Below are positions 10,411 through 21,800 of a stretch of DNA of 64,000 nt, piece by piece. The position numbers were made by a program, and so were the translations under genes. Position 1 is the stretch's first letter; the number at the start of each line of letters is the position of its first letter. The DNA is from Daphnia pulex. Lineage: Eukaryota; Arthropoda; Branchiopoda; Diplostraca; Daphniidae. Location: contig NC_060021.1 of assembly GCF_021134715.1 (NCBI RefSeq), positions 8,340,501 through 8,404,500 of the forward strand. Direction: 5' to 3'. The notes beneath the pieces are model-generated. The model saw only the letters and a list, made by a program, of their open reading frames with translations, ran no database searches and was not told the DNA's origin.

Positions 10411-13028
10411 TCAATGGCCAAGATAATTGTTTTTGGTAGGTAGCGAACGTTGAAAACGCCCAGGTCGCCTTACAGGAGATCGACCCGTTTGAATGGGGGG
10501 ATTCAACTCGTCCACCGTCACAGTATATGTTAACGTGTAGTCTGATTCGGTTCGCCAAACATCATCAATTGCCGTGTAAAATTCATCGACAGTGTTATAA
10601 GGCAAAAATTTTGGAACGCCATCTAGTAGAGTTTCGCCATCGGGAGTTGGATCACTGGAACATTTAAAAGAAAATAGTTTATCCTAACTGGATTTTAATT
10701 TTCAAAGAGAGATAAGGATATTATACCCAAATTTAACAAAATTCGTCCAAACTTGAAGCATCTTCTTAGAAAGCTCTTCCTCGGTTGCATTGAGACCCGG
10801 TGGGATGGACGGAAACGGGTAAATGAAAAGGTAGATAAGCTCATCGGCATGGCTAACTCCTAAAAATCAGAATAAATTCGTTTGTGATTTTTTTTTTTAC
10901 AATCAAAGTGTCAACAAATTTAGATCTCTAACCGTGGGGAATCGGAGGGGGGTTAGCAGCAAATAAATAGCCGAAAATCGAGTTCCTTCCTTCGTACTCA
11001 AAAGAGTAGAAAAATGCGTTGGGATTATGTTGAGAAACCAGTTGTGAATTTTCGTATGTAGGTCCTTTCAAGAAAAGTACACTGCACATCTGTTTTAATG
11101 GAAGGAATCAAATTGCGCAGGGTTATTAACTGGGCAAAATATTTTTTATTGTTGAAAACTTTAAAAAGTGAAAAAAAATGAAAATATTTACATCCGTTAG
11201 TCCTGGTATCATGGACGTAAAATTGCCCATCTCAGCAGTTCCTAAATATTTTTCAGTCAATTGAGCAGCGAGTTCTCCAGTCGGATCGTCAATATCTAGA
11301 TTTTTAATCAAATCAATTTAAATATCTTAAGAAATGACTCGAGACGTTTTTACGTTATATAACTTACGTAATGCATTAAGAAGCACCGGGACGCATTCGT
11401 TTGCCAAAAACTCTTCGTCTTCAGTTAAATTGTTTGGGACCAAATACTCATTGTACAAAACTTTTTAATAAAACAAAAAAGTAAATTGCGTATAGTAGTA
11501 GAATAAGACAAAAAATAAAAATTTGCGTTATAAATTTATAATTATAAATTTAAATAAAAGATTGCATACTTCCTAACACAAGGGTACCCTCTTGTTTGTT
11601 TGCACCAAACCTGTTTATGTACAGAAAAATATTACGATAAAACCATTGCCACAAAAGCAATATGTTTCTTGTTTTACATGGTTGGAACGGTTGCGAAATT
11701 TCCAGAACTATAAAGTTCGCGTGGGTCAGATTCAATTAATCGCTGAGCTCCGGCAACCTGTATGACGGGATTGGAACCACTGAATCCTAGACCACCGTTC
11801 AACCTATCGTTCGACTGATAAAACCAAAAGATTGTTTTTAAAATATCGGTTATTTGAACACACAAACTTGAACTAACCGCGTAAGTCAGGTAAGCCTGTG
11901 TCAGTACTTTGGCATCAACATTTTGGACACATGTGAGTAAGTCTTGGTAAGGCTCTACTGGACATCCAGCGATTTCGGCAATCTTAACAGAGGCTGCTTT
12001 CCCTCTTCCATCGCGATCAAGTGCCCATTCTGCCAAAACAGACCCACTTTCACCGATAGCGCGCTGGAATAGTCCTATGAAAAAAGTGTGTTATTTCTAA
12101 ATAAAACGCTTAAAAATCATATAATAAATCAACCAAAAGCTATATACCTCTTGCTTGCGGTGCCAAGAGAAGTAGCGAAACGCTAGCACTTCCAGCACTT
12201 TCTCCTGCGATAGTGATTTGACTGGGATCTCCACCAAAATACTCGACGTATTTGTTGACCCAACGTAATGCCTCAATTTGATCAAATATACCAGCATTAC
12301 CTGGAACATCATCCGTATCGAACGAGAGGAAACCTTTCGAAAGAAGTAAGCAAGGGAATAAATGTAGAAGACAAATGTTGGTTCAAATTAATCTTGTTCT
12401 CACCAAGTGGGCCGAGACGGTATTGAATCGCAACGAGAACGATGTCGTGCTCCATGTATCTATTAGGCAAGTATTCAAGGGCTTGCCCAAGTGAAAATGC
12501 TCCTCCGTGGATCCAAACCATAACAGGAAGGGGTGTAGTAGACTCTGAAGGCAGCTTTATATAGAAATTAAACCAGGATTAAAAATTTAAAAAAAATAAA
12601 AAATATTGATGGGAATAATTTTTACTTGTGGCGAGAAAACATTCAGAGAAAGACAGTCTTCATTGGCAATTCCTGCCTGAGGACATCCTGCGTTATTGCT
12701 TGTAGTATCCTGAACCTCGTCCATAGGATAGGGTGCTTTTGGAATGGGTGGCTAATTGTAAGTGTGGAATGTATTAAGGCCAATAAACTACCGAGTGAAA
12801 GTCATTTTTGTGATATGTACTCACCAAAAAGCGGGTCTCGGGTGTGGGTTCTTCTGCGTAAAAGACGCTTCGGAATGCGTAAAATGTGCGTTCCGTATAA
12901 GTCGAAGTTTCAATCGTTCCGTTTATAACGCCATAACCAGGCACTTCAAGGATGAGTTGAGGCGAAACTTCAGCCAAATAATGGCTGGCTAAAAGAATCG
13001 CGATGGGTATTAGGAATGACGACTTCAT
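10411..13028 (-). CDS. Secreted type-B carboxylesterase C (mosaic gene)
   Basis: Twelve exons join in frame to 590 residues: 13028-12825, 12751-12626, 12554-12404, 12333-12148, 12074-11878, 11814-11678, 11610-11570, 11460-11368, 11295-11192, 11089-10933, 10859-10727, 10654-10411. It has a signal peptide, HGGAFSLG, GESAG with Ser206, Glu341 and His469, so it should be active. Its 5' third (exons 1-2 and introns 1-2) is nearly identical to gene A, while its 3' end (intron 11, exon 12 and 3' flank) is nearly identical to gene B. Its upstream region differs from both. This mosaic pattern is typical of gene conversion or unequal crossing-over in a tandem array. The substrate is not known. Confidence 0.95.
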
Positions 13029-14083
13029 TATTTCCCGTGTGACTACCGCAGTCTATAGCTTCGGAATGATGCATTCTTTTATATAGACTAACTGTTTCTA
13101 TCTTTAGCGCTGACTAGTTTTTCTTAATCGCAATGCACTACTCTCCACACCATATCTGTCGATGTTTGACGGTGTCATAGTTGTTCACTGAATATTACAT
13201 GGAGCTTACAGAATGTTCAATTTGTTTTCGAAAGTGAAACAAAATTAAAAATGGAAAACTGATAACTTATAGGATACATTGGGCCTGCCTTTGCTCTGCT
13301 ATCTGAACCGAATGAAAGTTATAGACGAGGTTATAGACTTTAATTGTATAACTGATGTATAATGGTATCGTATAATTTTTATTATATCGATCTTGTTCAA
13401 TATAGCTCTTGCTCAGATAAGCGCATCATTGATTAATCCGGAGCTTTTCTTACTGATATAACCTAGTTTGATGGGTAAATAGAGCAAATGTAAACATTGA
13501 CAATACACAAATAAGCTGAAGCCAGACCGAGCCAGACAGTGAAAAATATTTACTTTTTCCTGGTCTGTATCTCAGTAGTGAATGTCTGCCACTGTCACGC
13601 AGTACGCTTGTCTGTTCGTGCTCTGTAAACACTTAAAATAACATCAATTGACATCATACCATCCGTCAAAACATTGGGAAATTTATATAGATAATAACAT
13701 CAGCCTATGTCAATGATGACAGACATCTTTTAAAAATAACAAGGGTTATAAAGAATAATCGAAAATTTTTAACAAGCAATCAGCGCACTCAAGTGCACTA
13801 AAAATCTAATATTTAAAGTTATCGAATAAACTCTTAAGTTATTATTCCCATAAATTTATTAAATCATCTGCAGTTATTGTACATATATATTGATGATTTT
13901 GATTGCCTAATAATCGTATGGCAATTTTTTTTAAGCAACTAATAATATTTTTAAAACGACTAAAAGCAAAATGAAAAGTACATATAGGCCTATACCTGAT
14001 CAAGAAAAAGTGTAAAAAGGAAAATTAAACTGTAGGTGCCCAAAAATTCTCAATTCAACAAAAACAAAGCATTTGCGGGAAAT
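13029..14083. other. Spacer between esterases C and D
   Basis: This 1.05-kb stretch has no gene that I can support. It does not visibly match the A/B and B/C spacers, so it lies outside the 3.8-kb duplication unit. The end near 13029-13090 contains the esterase C promoter; the end near 14084 should contain the esterase D 3' UTR. Confidence 0.5.
13076..13085 (-). promoter_or_regulatory. TATA box of esterase C
   Basis: The minus strand reads TATATAAAAG about 48-57 bp upstream of the ATG at 13028. It is a consensus TATA box in the same position as those of the other esterases, although the sequence around it is unrelated to the A and B upstream regions. Confidence 0.6.
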
Positions 14084-16759
14084 TTAATAACCAAGATAGT
14101 TGTTTTTGGTGGGTAGCGATTGATGGAAACGTCCAGATCGCCTTCTAGAAGAGCTGCGCGTTTTATAGGCCGGGGGATTATTAAGCTCATCCACTGTCAC
14201 AGTATACGTTAATGTGTAGTCCGATTCAGTTCTCCAAACATCATCAATCGCTGTGTAATATTCATCGACAGTGTTGTAAGTCAAAAATTTTGGAATGCCG
14301 TCAAGAAGTGGTACGCCATCAGGAGTGGGATCACTGTGGGTTCGAAATAAACACCCAATCAATTTGTTTTGCGGAAATGTTTAACCAATTTTTAGTAACG
14401 TTCACTGTTTTCAAAGAATAAATAAATGAACCTACCCAAATTTAACGAAATTCGTCCAAACTTGAAGCATCTTCTTGGAAAGCTCTTCCTCAGTTGCATT
14501 GAGACCCGGTGGGATTGATGGGAATGGAAAAACAAAGAGATAGATCATCTCATCAGCATGGGATACACCTGGATCCAAATAATATTGATAATGTTTCTAA
14601 TCCGAGAGAAAAAAAAAGGTAAGGCTAATAAACGAATACCGTGGGGAACTGGCACTGGATTCAATGCAAAAGCGTATTCAAAAATTGAGTTTCTGCCTTC
14701 AAATTCAAACGAGTAGTAAAATGCATTAGGATTGTGTTGGGAAACGATCTGTGATGTCTCGTATGTGGGTGCTTTCAAGAAAAGCACACTAAGCATCTGA
14801 TCGAAAAGGAAACTCGTAAAATGTTGTGTTCATGTTTTAGTCGCATAGTATTCATTGCTTCCTTACATCCGTTAGTCCTGGAGTCATGGATGTAAAATTT
14901 CCCATTTCGGCTGTCCCCAGATATTTTTCGGTCAACTGAGCTGCCAGTTCTCCAGTTGGATCGTCAATATCTATTATTTTCCGTAAAAGAGGTTTAACAT
15001 TCATATACACTTGCGTTCATATAATTTTGACAAGTATTCGAAGGTATATCCTCATTACAGATAATACTTACTCAAAGCAGAAAGAAGGGTTGGAACTAAG
15101 TCATTTGCTAGAAATTCTTCGTCTTCAGTCAAATTTTTGGGTACAAGATATCTGTTGTACAGAACTGTTGAAAAAACAAAAACAGTTACAACAAAATGGC
15201 ATGGGGTCTAGTATAGTAAATTTTACCTCCTAATACAAGAGAACCCTCTTGTTTGTTCGCACCAAACCTTCAATAGAACAAATCAGGAATTTATCAATGT
15301 AAAGAACAATTTATAACCAACAATCCAGGTGAGTATACATGGTTGGAACAGTTGCAAAGTTTCCGGAGGTAAAGAGTTCGCGTGGGTCGGACTCGATGAC
15401 TCGCTGAGCTCCAGCAACCTGAATCACGGGATTTGACCCACTGAAACCGAGATTCCCATTCAACATGTCTTCTCTCTAATACAAGAGTAAAGCCAAGTAA
15501 AATAATTCTGCCTTTAGCGCCTTTGTTATTTGTTCACAGCCAAATTAACAATAGAATAAATTAAAAATTTTCTGAAACCAACCGAGTAGTCCTGATAAGC
15601 CTGAGTGATTATTGCAGCGTCAACATTTCGGACACAGGTAAGTAAGTCTTCGTAAGGCTCCACGGGACATCCGGACATTTCAGCGATTTTGAGTGAAGCT
15701 TCCTTTCCTCTCCCATCTCGGTCAAGTGCCCATTCAGCTAAAACAGACCCACTTTCACCAATAGCGCGCTGGAATAGTCCTGTTGTAAATAATAACCACA
15801 AACAACGGAAAATTAACTGGTGATCAACAATTAATACGCGGAGTAATTAATTGGATTGTAAAACCTCTTGTTTGTGGTGCCAAGAGTAGAAGCGTAACGC
15901 TAGCACTTCCGGCACTTTCTCCTACAATTGTGATTTGATTCGGATCTCCTCCAAAGTACTCGACGAATTTGTTGGCCCAACGTAAAGCCTCAATTTGGTC
16001 AAATATAGCGGCATTGCCAGGAACGTCATCCGTATCGAATGAGAGAAAACCTTTGCAAATTAAAAAGATTACAATAAATGTGCTTGAATTTCTTAAATCA
16101 TAGCTGAAATTGAATCTCACCCAGTGGGCCAAGACGGTATTGAATTTCAACGAGAACGATATCGTGTTCCATGTATCTATTAGGCTGATATTCGATGACC
16201 TGTCCAAGGGAAAATGCTCCTCCGTGGATCCAGAACATAACAGGCAGAAGTGTGGTGGATTCTGAAGGCAACTAAATATAATTATAAAAGACATAAGGCA
16301 TTGTTAAGACGAATATTCCTTTAATTATTTTTTCTTTTATACTTGAGGCGTGATAACATTTAAGGTAAGACAGTCTTCATTATCAACACCGGGTTGCGAA
16401 CACCCTGGGTTATTGCTTGAAGCATCCTGGACTTCATCCATAGGATATGGTGCTTTTGGAATCGGTGGCTAAATGTATAATTACACATACACGTCAGCAT
16501 ATAATAATAAACCAACGCAAAGTTATTTCTTGTTTGTAGTTTAGTTTCTCACCAAATACCGGTTCTCAGGCGTGGGTTTTTCTGCATAGTGGACACTGCG
16601 GAATGCATAAAAAGTGCGATCGGTGAAGGATGATGTTTCAATGGTTCCATTCAGAACGCCGTAACCTGGGACTTCAACGATGACTTGAAGCGAAACATCG
16701 GCAACGTATAGGCTGGCCAATAAAGTGACGATCTGAAAAACATGTAATTTCATTTTCAT
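14084..16759 (-). CDS. Secreted type-B carboxylesterase D (most diverged)
   Basis: Twelve exons join in frame to 593 residues: 16759-16553, 16468-16343, 16271-16121, 16050-15865, 15779-15583, 15475-15339, 15267-15227, 15164-15072, 14970-14867, 14796-14640, 14568-14436, 14333-14084. Two in-frame ATGs (16759 and 16753) give MKMKLHV or MKLHV at the head of the signal peptide; longer upstream ATGs would spoil the signal and run through the TATA box. Triad: Ser207 in GESAG, Glu342 in KQEG, His470 in GVSHADE; oxyanion motif HGGAFSLG. Exon positions and phases equal those of A-C, so all four come from one ancestor. Sequence differences are spread along the gene, so D is the oldest split and takes no part in the recent exchange among A, B and C. 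Confidence 0.95.
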
Positions 16760-17995
16760 TTCTTTGACTGCAACCTCTGCTCGAATTTTCAGTCGTTTAT
16801 ATAGCTTTATTGATATGTCTATCTTTTGATTAGCAATGGCGGGCCAGCGTAGCCTGCCATGGGCTAGATATTTTCGTTTGCGCACAAACGTTTAACATCA
16901 CTTTAACCGTATTTTAACCGTGTATTTGGTCTGCTCCGCCTCGTAGGGAGGGGCGACTTAGGACCGTGTGGAGTACACGATTTGTGATGCTATTTCGTGT
17001 AAAAATAAAAGTCTTGTCTGTTGTTGTTATGGTAGTAATCAGTTATGATGTGTAGTTTATGAATCAGTTCCTTTTTAATTGACATGTTTTTTTTTATGAA
17101 TTTCAATATTACTAATATTAATTGGTAAATAAATCATTAATCCCAAATCTTTCAGTTCCCAAATAGGTGTGACAGTTATAACACAGTTCAACGTAGGCTA
17201 TTAGTTGTAGTAACGTATGAATAAATATGTGCGTCCAGTATCCATTATATCAGTCATCAGCACATCACCAAACAGAACGACTGATAAGGTTAGGTCAATA
17301 TGTAATGTTTGTTTTATCAAGGTAAAAGCTAGGGTTAAGTGGGACGGTGGGTGAATCGGGAAGGGTCGAATACTTTTAAATGAAATAAAAGTTATGTTTA
17401 AAAAGCCATTCAAAATATGTTGTTTAGCAAACGAGCAAACGGGCTATGTTGTTCACATTCTTCGTTCAGCGTGAGAATTCCTATTTTGTGATATGTGATG
17501 TCGACAGGACAGCAGCAGCAGATTGTTCACAGAACTGGCTGAATCCATTAAAGTGTCAGACCACCAACACAATACAAAAAAACAAACAGGTCTCATTCAG
17601 TGCTTTCTATGAGGCAAGACTGCACACCTAGAGTTCAGCGTTGTTGGCAGTATCCCATTTTTAGAAGGTGCATGTATACATAGCAGAGGGAGTTCAGTAC
17701 GTTCACCTCCAGCAGCCAGTTTCCGTTCAATGCAACCAGCGCCAGCAGAGACTTTCCCTTTATGGACGAAAGAATGTCAAAACAATATATAAGAGAAAGA
17801 AAAAAAGAAGGAACAAATCGTGAACTTTCCACAGCAGGCGTGGTGCAGCAGCTACTTTCGAGTGTGACTGCATCATGCTGCAGTTTGCACGCGCAACAAC
17901 GGGGAAAAGGTGCGACAAAGTTGCGGAGGCTATAGGTCTCGGGATATCCGTTGTGTTTTCTTCGCACCACACTTCCAGTCGGAAAACGTGACGTG
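16760..17995. other. Intergenic region upstream of esterase D
   Basis: No gene is supported here. The first 50 bp hold the esterase D promoter. A minus-strand open frame at 17635-18045 overlaps the candidate peptide exon on the other strand, lacks family resemblance and is treated as a shadow. A CAG-rich patch lies near 17512-17522. Confidence 0.5.
16794..16803 (-). promoter_or_regulatory. TATA box of esterase D
   Basis: The minus strand reads TATATAAACG about 35-44 bp upstream of the ATG at 16759. The short distance leaves room for a 5' UTR of only about 5-15 nt, unless the second ATG at 16753 is used. Confidence 0.6.
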
Positions 17996-18390
17996 ATGGA
18001 CCTGCTTCGACGTTCTCGCCTCATGGCGTTTCTTTTCGTCATCATCTCCTTCCAAATTCACGACGCAAATGCCGTTCCAATGGTTTCGTATCGAGTCGGT
18101 AATCAGCTAAGGCTTAGTCCAGGTTGGTGATTCCATTACAAAAATTTCCAATTTTATTTGTGAAACTTATTTTGGAAGACGTGCATCTTAATCCGATAGA
18201 AAAATGTCTCTTCTATGTTACAGTTTTAGTGCCCGTTTCATCAACAGTGATGCCCGTCGATCTGATGAAGACGAAACATCGTTCGTCCGACGAGAGGTTA
18301 ACCCCGTTAGCTAATCAACCAAAGGCCGAATTTCGAAAATCAAAACGTGAAAAGACCGAGTCGTTTTTCTGGCCACTTAAATTGTATTGA
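17996..18390 (+). CDS. Candidate small secreted peptide precursor
   Basis: Two exons, 17996-18122 and 18230-18390, join in phase 1 to 95 residues. The donor is CCAG|GTTGGT; the acceptor is a TTTTAG at 18224-18229, with an in-frame alternative CAG six bases earlier. The first 27 residues look like a signal peptide: two Arg pairs, a hydrophobic core of MAFLFVIISF, then a cleavage site like DANA-VP. The rest is polar and basic with no cysteines. A dibasic KR near the C-terminus (SKSKR-like context, FRKSKR) would release EKTESFFWPLKLY at the very C-terminus. That layout resembles a neuropeptide or peptide hormone precursor. There is no C-terminal Gly, so no amidation would follow. I recognise no known peptide family. 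It could also be a chance pairing of two short frames. Confidence 0.4.
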
Positions 18391-20402
18391 GATTTTTTTG
18401 AATATCGAGAAATATCGAGTGTAACGTCTATTGTGATATCATCATGTTTTTAAAAAATTTTGTATTGCCGTTGATGCGGCTACGTAGACGTGAATTGGAG
18501 AGCGCCACGTTACAGACGAAAGTGATAGTATGCTGTTTTATTCATGAAATTAAGTAGCCTAGTGAAAGTTGCTTGAAAAAGAAGCCAATCCGGAATAAGA
18601 TACTACCTCGATCCCGGTAAAAGGTGTGGTTGTATTTTTATTTTTTCGTGTCTCTGTTTTCTTTTGTTTCTGTTTTTTTTTTTTGAAAGACTGAGCAATT
18701 CCCAAGATAAGAATCTGTGCCAACACAATCACAATTGTGGTCTATCTGTGCATCCGTCTCCCAGCAAAGCGTTACATGCCAAGCGATGAAATGGGGTTTT
18801 CCCAGAATTATCCTGAACACCAAGTCGAAGAAAAATGTTAACCGAAGTTCTTTGTCTGACTCATTGATAAATGTTATACCGGTACATAAGTAATGTCGCA
18901 TTGTAAACTACATTCGAAGTACATACACAATATTGGCAGTATATATTTATTCGTCGTTCTCGTTCTTTATAATTTCTGGTGGCGTAAGTTATACACGAGT
19001 TTTAAATATTTTAAAATCAACTAATAGATCTTGAAAGTTAATTGCCTCTGAACTTCTCAGTTAAAATTGCATCCGCCCCTCCCCACAAAGAATTTTTTTT
19101 TAAAGAAATTAAGATTTTTCCGTTGATTTTCGAATGACTGAAAGAGTTAAACATTACAGGAATAGTTATGTATAATCATCGTTATAAAATAGAACTGATG
19201 TAAAATTTTCTGGTCCATTCTCGGGAGATGTGATCAGCTATTACGCATTGGTTTTTCCTAATTCAAGTTTACCAAGTTCACTAATATGCAGGTGAAACAG
19301 GTTTGTGGGACTAACGGTAGACAGCGTACCATTGCCTAATCAGACATAGTGACACGGTCATTTTATGACGTTGGTTCATTCCGGCGCGCCCTTTTGGTTA
19401 TTTACCGCTCGTCACTGTATACCCGCTGTATACACTTACACCGCCACAGACACACTAGCGACTTAGTTAGAAATGTTCTTTCTTAAACATGTTAATTGCC
19501 TTCTAAAGGCTAATCTCTTAGTTTATACCTTTACGACACCAGGTGACTGAGTCGGGTTTCAACTGATGGTTTAAACAAACCAGACCAATGATATCCGGCT
19601 TGCAGTAAAGTGGAAAATAATGCTATAAATATAAAATTAACTGAAATTATTTTTATGGCCCACTAAACACTCATGAATTGTGAACGAATGGAACCTGGCG
19701 CGCTGCATTCGTGCTCTTACATACTTGCCTACGAAAAGATACATGATTTAGTGTTTGAGCAGGGTTTTTATGTTTCTTTTATCACTTTTTGTTTGCACCT
19801 GAAGCAACGAGTACCAATAAGTAATGGTATTTTATCTTGTACCCGGCTGATTCAACTTCTAAATATTGATCATAATTAAATGCAGCACGTGATCTCACTT
19901 TGAAATCCCCCGCCCTTCCACAAACGCCTCAAGGCTCAAGCTGAAGATCGTATCTATTTAGTAGTTTGGCAACGTCGAGCTGTCATTTCTCACCACTCCT
20001 CTGCAGACTACTACAAGGAAAAGTCAGAGCTGAACGTACTACAGGGGTACAGGCAGTATAGGTGTAAACCGGGAAGTAACAAGTAAGCAATATCGGACTG
20101 TGTAACTATTACACAACAGCCTCCACCCATCAACAGTGATAACTGATTTGTGCTAAACGATTGGTTCTGTTACACGTGACGACCCTTCACTGCGTCAGGT
20201 AATATCTCATCATTTATCTCTATTTTGTTTTTATTTCGTCATGAATGGTGCGCACGCAGTAATTTCGAAAGAAACCCAAAACATTGTGAACAGTATCAGT
20301 TTTGTTGTTGAATGCTGTAAAATGCTCAGTTTAATCCAAGTTACTTTTTCTGCTCCAATTCTAATTGTGTTTATTGTGTTTAGTGATCGTTTTTATTATA
20401 AA
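18391..20402. other. Intergenic region and probable 5' UTR of the desaturase gene
   Basis: No protein gene is supported. A CAG|GTAATA donor-like site at about 20198-20204 and an acceptor-like TTTAG near 20379-20383 suggest an untranslated first exon for the desaturase, ending near 20199. The open frame at 20241-20522 is in the same reading frame as the first desaturase exon in part but runs through this likely intron. Confidence 0.35.
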
Positions 20403-21800
20403 ATGGGTGCCCATGTCTCGAGAACAGATTTTGAGTGGTCAACTTCTGACGAACCCCATGCATCCAGAAGGAAAGAAATTCTTGGTAAATATTACTTATT
20501 ATATACTTACTATTGTACTTGAATACTAAGTTTAATATTTTGCAGAGAAATACCCGCAGATAAAAAAACTCTTTGGATCTGACCCAAATTTCAAATGGAT
20601 TGTAAGTGTGATGATCACAGTCCAAATGGCTATGATATTTATTGTTCCAAGATTTCCATGGCCTCTGGTGATTGGCTTGGCTTATTGTTTCGGTGGAGTA
20701 ATTAATCATTCTCTTATGCTGGGTAAAAATTTTTTTGATATGCTTCACAATCAAATTGACTAATCTGTTGATATATGTATATGTACAACTGTTTAATTCA
20801 CATTTTTAGCCATACACGAAATCTCACACAATTTGGCATTCGGGCACGCCCGTCCAATGGCTAACCGGATCTTGGGAATGATTGCCAATCTACCAATCGG
20901 TATTATATTTATTATTCGGGCTCTAAAAACTTGTTCGTTACCTAATCAATTTTCCAATCGAAAGGTATACCGTTTTCGGTTTCATTCAAGAAATATCATC
21001 TTGAACACCACAGGGTAAATTCTAAAATTCGGGTGTATGTCGCTCCAGCTAATTTATCTCTCTGATTTATCTACGATACAGTATCAAGGAGATGAAAATC
21101 TGGATGCCGATATTCCCACAAGTCTTGAAGCTAAGCTATTTTGCACCACATTCGGCAAAGTCGTCTGGATGTTCTTGCAGCCCCTCTTTTACGCCTTTCG
21201 TCCCCTTTTCGTTCGTCCTCTACCGCCGAGCATGTCAGAGATAATTAACGTCATTATACAACTTTCTTTTGATTTTACCGTCTTTTACTTCTTGGGTAAC
21301 CCATCTAATTCCTGACCATATAGATAAGGAAGTATTAATAACGCCATTTTCCTTGCTTTAGGTACGAAGGCATTGGTGTATCTACTCGCTGGTTCTCTTC
21401 TAGCCATGGGCATTCACCCTGTTGCTGGCCATTTCATATCGGAACACTACATGTTCGCCAAAGGTTTTGAAACGTATTCGTATTATGGGCCTCTGAACTG
21501 GATTACGTTCAACGTTGGCTATCACAACGAACACCACGACTTCCCGTCTGTGCCGGGTTCGCGTTTGCCGCAGGTACGTTATCAAAATGTCCCCAGTGAC
21601 CCTATCGAATGACGAAATATCTTATCTCTATCACATCCGTTATTGGGACTTTGTAGGTGAAGGCCATTGCTCCAGAGTACTATGAGAATCTTCCTCATCA
21701 TAATTCGTGGGTTAAAGTTCTGTATGATTTCATCACGGACCCTGCTATTGGACCTTATGCTCGAGTCAAACGCCGCAGTAAAGTTTCGAAGGAGGAATAA
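20403..21800 (+). CDS. ifc: Sphingolipid delta-4 desaturase (DES1/ifc)
   Basis: Seven exons join in frame to 322 residues: 20403-20484, 20546-20722, 20810-20899, 20965-21014, 21082-21295, 21362-21573, 21657-21800. The enzyme introduces the delta-4 double bond into dihydroceramide, making ceramide in the endoplasmic reticulum membrane. The three iron-binding histidine boxes are present: HEISH at residues 89-93, HLEHH at 128-132 and HNEHH at 259-263, the same positions as in human DEGS1 (323 residues). The N-terminus MGAHVS keeps Gly2, the myristoylation site known for DEGS1. Hydrophobic spans lie near 45-85, 105-122 and 185-235. The start is chosen because MGxxVSRxDFEW is the conserved N-terminus of the family. 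It is a single intact copy with short introns, facing away from the esterases. Confidence 0.96.

Noticed and set aside
17635-18045. A 136-residue minus-strand frame.
   Set aside because: It overlaps the signal-peptide exon on the plus strand, has a Cys/Arg-biased translation and no family match.
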